Notes under the pieces: model-generated
The model's input: only the letters and a program-made list of their open reading frames with translations
Told to the model about the DNA's origin: nothing
Database searches by the model: none
Shown: piece by piece, positions 54,841 to 64,000 of the stretch
Position numbering within the stretch: position 1 is the first letter of the stretch
Layout: every line of letters starts with the position of its first letter
From: Ursus arctos
Lineage: Eukaryota > Chordata > Mammalia > Carnivora > Ursidae
Direction of reading: 5' to 3'
Assembly (NCBI RefSeq): GCF_023065955.2
Contig: NW_026622930.1
Span: 19,135,449 to 19,199,448, forward strand
Length of the DNA stretch: 64,000 nucleotides
Made by a program: the position numbers and the translations under genes

Positions 54841-55235
54841 AGATCTTAGTCTGTTCAGGCTGCCATAATAAAATAGACTGGATGGCTTAAAAAACAGAAA
54901 TTCATTTTATCAAATTTCTAGAGGTTGGACATTTGAGATCAGGTGCCAGCATGGTTGGGTTCTGGGGAGAGAGCTCTCTGCCTGGCTTACAGATGGCCAC
55001 CTTCTCCCTGTGCTCACATGGTCTTTCCTTTGTGCATGCTCATGGAGAGGAGACACGCTCTCTGGTTTCTCTTCTTATAAGGGCACTAATTCTTTCTTGA
55101 TATCTTCCTCCTTACGCTCCTCACCTCATGTAACCCTAATTACCTCCTAGAGACTACTTCCAAATACCATATTGGAAGTTAGGGCTTCAACATATGAATT
55201 TCAGGGGACACAAACACTGTCCACAACACAACATT
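54841..55235 (-). mobile_element. MaLR LTR (MLT1-like), antisense
   Basis: Nearly full: ATCTTAGTCTGTTCAGGCTG, CCATAATAAAATAGACTGGA, TGGCTTAAAAAACAGAAATT, TTTCTAGAGGTTGGACATTT, GAGATCAGGTGCCAGCATGG, CACATGGTCTTTCCTTTGTG, TCTTCTTATAAGGGCACTAA, GGGCTTCAACATATGAATTT, GGGACACAAACACTGTCCAC. Clean reverse of the MLT1 layout. Confidence 0.92.
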
Positions 55236-56964
55236 AATGTGCTTGGAAAACGAACCATCAGGCAAAAATAGGACTATATATATATAATTGCTAAACAATT
55301 ATAAAGTTTACACCAAAACATTATTTTTATTTAGGCACAGTTTTCTTCCCATATTTTTATCATTTTATTGTCCTTTATGGCTATCTTATTGAGCCAATTT
55401 ATGGACACAGATATTAGTTCAAGATCAGGACAGTATCAAAAAATACATTTTATAAGAAGGTTAACTGACTATACAGATATCTCTAACCAGAAAACATGTT
55501 TCCACATAGTGGCAGCCAATAAAATAGATATAATTAAACCAAAAACTGAGTCACTCTCCCACGCAAGCAGTAAAAATTAATGCTTACAAATCATAAGAAG
55601 AGCAATGGTTTCTGTTTTCCCAAATCAAATAAAGTACTCCCTTCACAACATTTACAACACTCTGGGGCCTAAACTTTAGGCACAGATAAAGTATTCCAAA
55701 GAAAATGGGCCACAGAAGATTAAAAAGCATAATCAATAGTAAATCCCTAGGCTGTAGAGTCATACATTTCGAGTATTCCTATGTAACCCCAGAAGATTAC
55801 AGTTATTAAAGACAATATTTTTGTACTTGACACATTTGCCTTCCACTTAAAAGCATCTTGGGTGAACATTATTATTATTATTATTATCATTATTACTAAT
55901 ACCATGACCACTCTGACTGCTACTACTGTTACAAAGAATAGATCATACGTCTGCTTTAGGGTATAAAGAACTGTACACTACTCGCTCTTTTTAAAGAGAT
56001 TCATTGCCTTCAGCTATGACAGAGTTACAATGACTGACATCTGAAATCCACTTAGGAGTGGTTTGCTATTGGGAGCTCAAAGTATTGATCTTATTTTTGC
56101 AGTCACAGAACAAAACTGTTTTCTTTCTCCAGGTTCCCATAAATGAAATATCTGGGCATAGTGATAATGTTTCTTGCTGGAGAAGTTTGTTCCTTGGGTA
56201 TTCTAAGTAGTTTGTGTATAAAGTATGAATCTAAATACAGCTGCTAAGACCTTCTGTCATGCTTTTCTCTAGCTCTTCTGCCTTCTCATCAGTCTTCTCA
56301 ACACAGACTCTACATGCCAGGATCTGAAGAGCATAGCTTATGTCACATCTTAAACAGTTGCATGAAGAAATTAAGCTCTAAGAAAATCTGGCAATAGTTT
56401 GACAGGGAAGCTAAGCACATGTATCATCACATTTCTTTCAGTGATACCTGACTATGCCTGCATTGTCTAATTATAGTCATTGGAAAGAAAGAATCACTTA
56501 ATGGACCACCAATCCATATTCACAGAGACACTGGAAAAGAAAAATCCATTGTCTCTAAGTTTTATTACTGTTTGTAATCATCTAAGAGAACAGGCTCTTA
56601 ACTATGGGAAACTGTCTTCATGGCTGCTGCTCTTTAATTTTGGGGATATTACCATTTTCTTATCAGGAATTCAGTCAGAACTGTACTGCTTTTGGCCAAT
56701 GATTACAGAATAGGGCATACTTATGAAACAACATCAAAATCAATTGTGAAGAAGAAAGTACAGCCAGGGAGAACATTTTCATTAAAGATAATGTACTAAT
56801 CTCATTTTCCTTAAGTTATCACACAATTTCAGCAAAACTTTCTAGCAGTATCTGTAACTTCACATCTGATTGCTGCAATGGTCAGTGAAAATAGTTTCTA
56901 GAAACAGCAGAAATTAATTATTTAAATAGACTTTGGATAGTTATCCTTTATTCTTTTGCTTCAG
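55236..56964. other. Unique sequence with (ATT)n patch
   Basis: An (ATT)n run lies at about 55868-55892. Frames at 55368-55580 and 56480-56713 are not supported. No repeat family recognised. Confidence 0.45.
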
Positions 56965-57420
56965 AGAATAAAGAGGAGAGTAGAAGAGCATCAAGTTTGC
57001 ACTCAGCCTCAGGAAGACATGGGTTCAAATCCCAGCTCTGATTCTTACTAGCTGTGCCATCTTGACAGTGTGCTCATATCTTTTTGCCTTCTCTGTGAAC
57101 TGGAACAATTGTATGTTTCTGGCAAGTTTATAAGAATTGAGTAATATAGGGTGCCTGGGTGGTTCAGTTGGTTAAGTGGCTGCCTTCAGCTCAGGTCATG
57201 ATTTCAGGGCCCTGGGACTGAGTCCCACATTGGGCTCCCTGCTCAGCAGGGAGTCTGCTTCTCCCTCTCCCTCTACCCCTCCCCCTGCTTATGCTCTCTT
57301 TCTCTCTCTCAAAGAAATAGATAAAATCTTAAAAAAAAAAAAAAAGAATTGAGTAAGATAATGTAGACAATGCATTTAGCATAGCATTCAATAAATTATA
57401 CTAGTAACATGTTACCATTA
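56965..57420 (+). mobile_element. MIR SINE, sense, split by a Can-SINE
   Basis: AGACATGGGTTCAAATCCCA, GCTCTGATTCTTACTAGCTG, TGCCATCTTGACAGTG, CCTTCTCTGTGAACTGGAAC, TATAAGAATTGAGTAATATA, then after the SINE GAGTAAGATAATGTAGACAA, TGCATTTAGCATAGCATTCA and ATAAATTATACTAGT match MIR from tRNA-like head to tail. The B-box GGTTCAAATCC survives. Confidence 0.88.
57132..57360 (+). mobile_element. Can-SINE nested in MIR, with TSD
   Basis: GGGTGCCTGGGTGGTTCAGT, TTGGTTAAGTGGCTGCCTTC, GGTCATGATTTCAGGGCCCT, GGGACTGAGTCCCACATTGG, CT-rich body, tail AAAGAAATAGATAAAATC and A15. Flanks AAGAATTGAGTAATATA (57132-57148) and AAGAATTGAGTAAGATA (57344-57360) differ at one base. Confidence 0.96.
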
Positions 57421-58400
57421 TCCTTAATTTGTGATTATTCCAGTATAGGAGACAGGTTATGAAATAATGTGGATTATCTTGGCCAGTGGCTTTTTAGGAC
57501 TATTAATTTTCATTATTATCTGCTATGAGTACTTTGAGAACAGATTTTCCTAAAGATTCAATTGAGCTTAGGTAGGGAAGTAAGGAGTTTGATCAAATAA
57601 CTTGATCAAAACCCATCAATCAGTTAAATCAAAAGTCTACTTTTAATAATCATAATACTCACAGACTATTAACCATATGATCTAGCTTAGCATCTGTACA
57701 TGTATTGTTTTATGTTCAAACTGTAGTCATGAAAAAGTGTTACATATGTGACATTTATAGAGGTTCTTTCAGTTTTTACTTAAACTGAATTTTATCTGGT
57801 GTGTCTACCTTTTAGAATAGGAGACATAAGGACAAAGATACTGAGGGTCACACTGAATGGTCCTGTAACAGATCCTGCCGTCTGTGACTGTGTCTGTTAA
57901 TGGTCTAAAAACACTATCCTTTAATTCTGATATTCAAGATTACGTTAGAAAAAGCAACAGTCTTAATCCAATGTGTATTTTGGTTTTTTGTTTTGCTTTG
58001 CTTTGCTTTTCACTCATTTTCTCAGGTAGTTTTTGCTGCCAAATGTGTTTTGTGAATATCTCTGTCTCAAGTGATTACAACAGCTGAATTCACAGAAAAC
58101 ATTATAATCACTTACATGCCACCTACCCCATAACCTCACTCTCTCCTCTGATCATCTGATCTACATCTTTACATACCTGAAACAGCCATCCCTGAAAATG
58201 CCATTTATTCATGGAACAGACTATAATTCTTCTCATATTCTGTGTTTTATAATATACATATATAGTAAATGTATATTTATAAATGTATATATATAAATGC
58301 ATATATATTTATAAATGTATATATATATACATACATATGATAGAATATAAAATATACATATACATAACAGTATAATGAATATACGTAATAAAATGACACA
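57421..58400. other. Unique sequence and AT-rich tract
   Basis: No gene recognised; frame 57884-58087 is not supported. A (TTTTG/CTTTG)n patch lies at 57983-58010. From 58250 to 58340 there is an AT-rich imperfect repeat built on ATAAATGTATATATA. Confidence 0.5.
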
Positions 58401-59290
58401 AAGATACATATAGACAACTCACGTACCCAACTACCTAGTTTTTTTAATAGATCTTAACATTATTTCATTTTTTTCTGTCTTTCTTTTCCTGTCTTTCCTT
58501 GTCTTTCCCCAACTCCTTCCTTCCATTTTTAGAAATGAAACATTTCAGATACAATGAAATCTCTTTTTCCCCTATGTTTCCCTCTCAGATCTTGTCTTTC
58601 TTCCCTCCTGTAAGAACCATCCTGAGATGGATATTACCACATTTATGCCTACTTTTACCCTGTTACTATGCATACATTTCTTTTGTATAATTTTAAAACT
58701 CTATATAAATGATATAATCCCATAATTTACCTTTTTTGCTAAATAACATATTTGAGATGTATTTTTATTACCATTATATACTAATAATATATACATTGTA
58801 TACTAATAATCAATAAATACCTTTGTATGTTTCCCTGTGACTTCTAGGGTTCATATTCTAAAGTCAAATATTTGGATTTGAAAGGTGTGCATAGCTTGAA
58901 CTATATTAGATAGTCTGAACCTACTGTACCAATTTATACTCCTAAAATCAGGGTAGGGGAATTCTAGTGTCTCTACATCTTCTTCAATATTTGGTTTTGT
59001 CTTACTTTTTTTTTTTTTTTAAGATTTTATTTATTTATTTGACAGAGAGAGAGCCAGCGAGAGAGGGAACACAAGCAGGGGGAGTGGGAGAAGAAGAAGC
59101 AGGCTCCCAGCACTCCCAGTGGAGCAGGGAGCCTGATGCAGGGCTCGATCCCCAGGACCCGGGGATCACGCCCTGAGCCGAAGGCATACACCCAACAACC
59201 GAGCCACCCAGGCGCCCCAAGGTTTTGTCTTACTTTTGCACTTTTATCAATCTGACGGATGTATAATGATATCTCATTTTTACTCAAAAC
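58401..59290 (-). mobile_element. L1 LINE (L1M-type) 3' region, antisense, diverged
   Basis: CACGTACCCAACTACCTAGT, TTTTGTATAATTTTAAAACT, CTATATAAATGATATAATCC, TAGATAGTCTGAACCTACTG, TACCAATTTATACTCCTAAA, CTACATCTTCTTCAATATTT, and beyond the inserted SINE TCAATCTGACGGATGTATAA and GATATCTCATTTTTACTC follow the reverse L1M 3' UTR. The left border is uncertain. Confidence 0.7.
58993..59237 (-). mobile_element. Can-SINE nested in L1, minus, perfect TSD
   Basis: T run (59005-59020), AAGATTTTATTTATTTATTT, AGCCAGCGAGAGAGGGAACA, GATGCAGGGCTCGATCCCCA, GGATCACGCCCTGAGCCGAA, head AACCGAGCCACCCAGGCGCC. An exact 17-bp duplication GGTTTTGTCTTACTTTT flanks it (58993-59009; 59221-59237). CpGs are kept, so it is young. 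Confidence 0.97.
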
Positions 59291-59749
59291 AGGTTTTATT
59301 CCAACATGGTTCCTGTCTTCAACATGGTTCCTTTCTTCAAACACATACAAGATTTTGTATCTTGTAGGGATCACAATAAGTCCCTAACCCATCGTATCCA
59401 ATGGATACTTTTCAATCTTCCATTCTCATTAGCATTTGAGACAGCTGACCACTTCTATCCTCAATATTGAGTCACTGATGTTTATTAAATGAATAACTTA
59501 CTAAATGAATACACATTGCTTAGTATTTGATGAAAAATCAAAAAGGCAAAATAACTGTTTTTCCTTTCTTGCAAACTCAAGTACAAATGTATTTTGTAAG
59601 ATATTAGTTGAATGCCTACAAAGTTCTACTACATATGCCAGACATAAAAGATTTAGCCTTTCAGTATGGAACAGAGCCTACAATAATGTATACTTAATAG
59701 ATATGTGCTTAATAATAAAATAAACTAGATTTATTTTCCTTGTAGTACC
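59291..59749. other. No recognised feature
   Basis: Unique sequence; frame 59505-59723 not supported. The phrase CAACATGGTTCCT(G/T)TCTTCAA is present twice in tandem at about 59302-59340. Confidence 0.5.
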
Positions 59750-59950
59750 TGTTTATATTGCAAAAGTTACATATACTTAAATACTTCTTTACTGTCTAAC
59801 TCCTCCTGTAGAAACTGTGTGCCAAAGAGCATGGACCTTATCTTCTTTATTTTATATCCCAAAGGCACAGAGTACCACCTGACACCTGACCCATATTACA
59901 AAGTCAATGAATGTTTGTCAAACATATGAACAAATTGGAAAGTAAGAAAA
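59750..59950 (+). mobile_element. L2 LINE tail, sense
   Basis: ACTGTGTGCCAAAGAGCATG, ATCTTCTTTATTTTATATCC, AAGGCACAGAGTACCACCTG and AAAGTCAATGAATGTTTGTC are a diverged L2 3' tail. Confidence 0.6.
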
Positions 59951-60581
59951 TAACTTTTATAAAACCTTTGTTCTAATAAAGGTTCAAATGAAATTTAAGA
60001 TTTGTTCTTCTTTATCCAATACCTTTCAGTGATGACTAAAAAGATGGTCTAGAGCTTAAACCATGTGGAGGAGAATGGGTAATTGTCAGTATCACCAAAA
60101 TACGGGCATTTTTCTGAGAATGAGTGGGCACAAAAAGAATGTGGGTAAAACCCTATACCTCTTCATTTGGTTGGACAAACACAGAGATATCGATATGTGT
60201 GCTGAGTCTTCCCTGGGCTGACCTCACAGGAGTGGATCCTAATGGGGCCTACGGGCATTTGTAGACTGGTTTCCAAACTCCTCCACCCCACAGGTGGCAT
60301 GATTTCTGAATCATCAGCAAAAAGTCTCCTTGTCACACAAAACATTCTTCTACATGCCTAAAACGTAGCAATTTAAACATCGCTGCTTTGACTGAAACTA
60401 AATTAGGCCTCTGGTTCCATTAAAATGTAAAATGTTATAGAAAATATAACCTTTTACGTCTTACCCTTTCAAATACAAGACATATTCCCTCCTTACATAC
60501 ACAAAGCTCTCACAGGTGCTCAATAAACGTCTATGGCCTTAGTAACGTATGACATCTTAGGATGCTGTTCAAAAAGGATTT
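59951..60581. other. No recognised feature
   Basis: Unique sequence. A moderately GC-rich patch at 60200-60310 has no recognised origin. Confidence 0.45.
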
Positions 60582-61136
60582 TTGGGTAAGAGGGAAAGTG
60601 TAAAATCTTTAGGCTTCCAAAACTGGCAAAGATGTAAGAACTGGTGGAGGTGGCAACAAAAAGAAGTTCAGTGTACCAGATACTTTGATAATCAGCCTTG
60701 CCTACTTTGGAACGATCCAGAATGCTTTTATAGTAATAAATCTCAAGTTACTGGTTTAATATTTAACATACCAGTTTCACCAGGTGGAAAAAATGCTTCA
60801 AGAGAAATAACTGTAACACTAAGAAACACATTGAACCTAGGATTTTGTTTGTTTGTTTATTTTGTGAAAAATCAAAGCTACTTCCCAGAATCAGGGCTCT
60901 GGTCACTTTCACTCCACAAAGTCCTCCTTCATTCAAAAGCCCCAGGGACATCCACTTTAGAACTTTCAGAACATTTAAAAGGAATCCAGATAAGCTGGTC
61001 TTTCATAATAACAGACCACCTAAAATCCACAGACATGACAGTAATTCATTTTCAGGACAAACCACCTTTATTCCCGACATGGAGAACCAACCTCCACAAA
61101 GTCTCAGGGACAGGACTAGAACCTTGTGCACACTAA
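60582..61136 (+). other. Longest open frame in the window, unassigned
   Basis: A 184-codon frame starting at TTG, with no recognised domain. Residues are mixed (KNWWRWQQKEVQ… near the start, CLFVYFVKNQ in the middle, FQDKPPLFPTWRTNLHKVSG near the end); the middle hydrophobic portion arises from a TTTG-rich run (60847-60862). A second frame (60845-61171) and a reverse frame overlap it. No promoter, splice pattern, poly(A) tail or flanking duplication identifies it as a gene or retrocopy. It may be chance in unique sequence. Confidence 0.2.
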
Positions 61137-63649
61137 GTGGCCATTTATTATTGGACAGTCCATGCCAATAGATGAGTTATTATTATGCTGCCAAGTCCAC
61201 TTCCAGTCTTGAGTCACCAATAAACCCCAGAAAATGTAAAAGCCTTCAAACAAACTTTACATAACGGAGTTGAGATTTGAGGGGAAAAATGTTTTTTTTT
61301 AAGTTTATGGGGAAAAGTCTACAGGAAACAAGTTCGCTAACTCTCTGCCACTGTCACACATTCTCTAGACACATCTATTCACCTAAAAATGTATCATCAT
61401 GTAAACATTTACTGAATGAGTATTTTTCTTGAAAATTTGAAATTCTTTCCATAAGAGAGGTATTGATCTTTAATACCTGATCCTGGCTGGCTCCTAGAGA
61501 TATTTAGCTTGTTAAGATGGAAACCTGAATATCACTACGAGCACATCAAAAGAAAGGCGTTAGACAAGTGTGAGGCATGAAAGCCACTATCTTTAAGTGA
61601 AATGTTATCCCCTGCATTGCATTGTGTGAGAGATTGCAAACATCATTTCTGAAAACTTTCATTAATATCTCACAGAGCACTCATCAGTATAAAGGATGAA
61701 TGTGCAGGATCTATCTCTCAGCTAAAAATGTGACATGCAGACAGTCATAGAATAAGAACCCGAACAACAACAAAAAAAAGAAATATCTGATGGATCATAA
61801 AGTTTTTGTTTGTTTCTGATTGCTTATTTGTTTGTGTTTTTTTTTAGCCAGCTGCAGAGAAGGATTTGATTTAAGAGTCAGCATGATAGGTGAATAAATA
61901 ATTCCCCCATGTGTGAGATATCAGAAGGAGAAGGCCAGCAAATTCCACTTCCAGAAAAAGCAAAGATAATAAAAGTTCTTGACTGCTCCATCGTCAATAC
62001 AAACTAGCCTAAAAGAAAATGTTCAGATTTCCAGACCAGTTAATAATAGCAGACGCATTCCTCAGGTTTGGGGAAAAGTCATTCATATTTTAAGATATGG
62101 ATCTTTTTGGAGAAATTTCAGGCATAGGAATGGAAATGATAAGATCCCATTTTGATTTAAAAGAGTTAAAAACATTTTATCTCCAGGAACAGTTTTTGAT
62201 ATAAGCAAATAAGAAGTTGGAAAAGCACTGGACACACTGGCTGAATGGAAGTGTGAAAGCATCTATTGTATGTTGGGGGGATGGGGAGAGCTGGGGACAC
62301 AGGGGCGTGCAGAAGAGGGTGAGGAGTCCCGGTGAGGTGGGAAACTAGATGCAAGCTTCATGTACTTCCCCTATTCACAAGAGGCTTTTTTTTTAACCTG
62401 AAAACAAAGGGAAATAAAACATTTAACATGCCTGTAACATAGTAATTTCATTTCTGTAATAAAATGAGAGATTTTATATTTATTTTACACTAGGAAAACA
62501 GGAAAATTACCATTTGGAAAAATATTTTGATAAGGGAGACCCCTGGGGGAGGAAGGGAATGGATGGAAGCAACAAATGGCTCTAGAACTAGTTTCCTTAT
62601 TAAGGAAATAAAAATACAGGGCATTAAATTAATTTCAAAATTCAAATAAATGTGTTATTAACATGATTATGTCCCATGCAATACTTTGGGCTTACTTTAG
62701 CCAAAAAATTACTTGTTGTTTATTCAAAATTCAAACTTGACTTGGCATCCTATATTTATCTGGCAAACTACCTGGATTAGAATTTGGGTAGGAGAAAGCA
62801 GAGATGAGTGCTGGTGAGGAAAAAAAGAGAGAGAACAGACGAAATGGTAGTCAGCCATATCAACCAAGGCGAGGGTGAAGGGGGACAGTGAAATCTACTC
62901 TACAGTTTTAAACTAAATGCTATATGGTGTCACAATGTATCCCTTCTCAATTAGAGCCCATACTCCATTGAATAGCCACTACATAAAGCTATGTAAGAGT
63001 TGGATGGGCTGAATGGTTAACATAAAGGAAATTATAGGGGGGAAAGAGAGAAAAGAGCAAAGACTAGTTTAAGGTGATAATTTAAAAAAATCATGTGTGA
63101 TCTTGATCTCAGCATGGCTAAAATTGGAGGTGCAAAAGTCACCAGGACCTTATTTCTCTAGTTCTTCAGAACTTGCTCCATTCTCAAGGTGGCAAAATGG
63201 CTGGGGCAACTCCTATGTTCCATTTTTCATGTTTAAATTGAGTAGAAAAGCTTATCTATTCTCCTTCAATAGTTCTAGAGAAGTTTCAATGAATTGCTTT
63301 GGTTTTATTTGCATTGCACTCTTATCCCTAAATTAGACAATACGTACAGGGACAAAATGTTCTGACCCGCCAGCTCTGAGCTGAAGACCCATAGCTGGAG
63401 CCCGAGATAGAGTCATCTCACACCGAAACAACTGAGAAAGACAATGAATTCTGAGATGAAACTGGGCTCTTATTCCAAAAGAAGGGTTATCAATGCTTCA
63501 TGGCCAAAAAAACAAGCAAGCAAGCAATCAAACAAACAGCAATTATCCACTATAAGTTTTAAACTGTCCATTTGATTTAGATTTTAAGAGCAGGGCAGTA
63601 GTGATTGACATCTGGGTTATGCACATTTTTCTCCATTTTCTTCACTGTA
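61137..63649. other. Unique AT-rich sequence, no repeats recognised
   Basis: More than 2.5 kb in which I see no transposon landmark or supported frame. A purine/G-rich patch lies at about 62270-62342, and a CAAG/CAAA simple patch at 63508-63538. Confidence 0.4.
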
Positions 63650-63772
63650 AGAGTCTGAACTTGAACAACTTACCTTATAATCCCTTTTATCTTGCTATAA
63701 AACCTGTCCCACATAAGTGCTTTAATAAAAGCAGAATGAATAAATGAATGAATAAATAAAAGCAAATGCTAT
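63650..63772 (+). mobile_element. Possible L2 tail with GAAT/AAAT repeat, sense
   Basis: ATAAAACCTGTCCCACATAA, GTGCTTTAATAAAAGCAGAA and TGAATAAATGAATGAATAAA look like the L2 end and its simple tail. Confidence 0.5.
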
Positions 63773-64000
63773 GTTCTAGACATGCAGATTTTGTAAGTTT
63801 CTATACAAAGTATTAAAAGAACCGAGCCAACAGAACAAACGTTAGGCCTTAAACAGATCTTTTGTTTAAGTTAATCATATATGTGAGATGGCATATATAT
63901 CCGCAGGGAAAAATGTGAACCTCAAAACTCGTATCTCTAGAAAAATTTGAGTTGGGAGACCACTGTGCCACTTAATTGTCGAAGTGACTTTAAACTAGTT
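63773..64000. other. No recognised feature
   Basis: Unique sequence to the window edge. Confidence 0.5.

Noticed and set aside
59027..59374. 115-codon minus-strand frame
   Set aside because: Its C-terminal half is the forward reading of the SINE (HSPCLCSLSRWLSL type residues, also in 28226-28435), so it is a repeat artefact.
1..64000. Bacterial, phage or viral gene systems, riboswitches or operons
   Set aside because: No dense coding, no Shine-Dalgarno-spaced frames, no viral internal genes; only solo LTR-like remnants in mammalian repeat-rich DNA.

Overview
This window looks like intergenic or intronic DNA from a carnivoran mammal. The evidence is repeat content: at least sixteen tRNA-derived Can-SINE copies, old L1, L2 and MIR remnants, MaLR/ERVL-type LTRs and many microsatellites, in AT-rich DNA without long open frames. 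Several SINEs have the head GGCACAGCGGTTAAGCGTC, the body phrase CCCACATCAGGCTCCTC and an AAATAAATAAAATC tail. That differs from the dog and cat SINE types as I remember them and fits an arctoid caniform, most likely the bear lineage. The species call is inference from memory of SINE families.

I found no protein-coding gene, exon chain, CpG island, tRNA, rRNA or other RNA gene that I can support. The open frames are short, mostly lack ATG starts, or are translations of SINE/L1/microsatellite sequence. Four stretches (14078-14305 minus, 34087-34490 minus, 49321-49518 plus, 60582-61136 plus) are noted as low-confidence frames only.

Layout: 1-8 kb has an L1 3' end, SINEs, MIR/L2 pieces and several LTRs, including one LTR inside another (6.5-7.4 kb). 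8.5-10.2 kb has two sense L1 3' fragments. 10-28 kb is mostly unique AT-rich DNA with scattered SINEs, two MaLR-like LTRs (16.5 and 22.8 kb) and an L2 (26.1-26.8 kb). 28.2-29.8 kb holds the two most distinctive objects: a pair of SINEs sharing one outer 18-bp target-site duplication, and 51 bp later an eleven-copy, 95-bp-unit minisatellite with no length variation. 30-38 kb is sparse in repeats, apart from a GA-rich ancient repeat at 36.7-37.9 kb. 38.4-42.6 kb is a rearranged antisense L1 cluster containing an inverted fragment, a 252-nt uninterrupted purine tract, two SINEs and two microsatellites at matching L1 positions. 42.6-64 kb is mostly unique sequence with L2, MIR and LTR remnants, a younger antisense L1 (51.1-51.9 kb) and SINEs at 45.7, 48.4, 57.2 and 59.0 kb.

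Nothing here forms an operon, pathway or defence system. The story is one of successive retrotransposition, tandem amplification and microsatellite birth. Family names come from remembered consensus sequences, without a database search; subfamily names are tentative and boundaries are generally good to about 10-30 bp.
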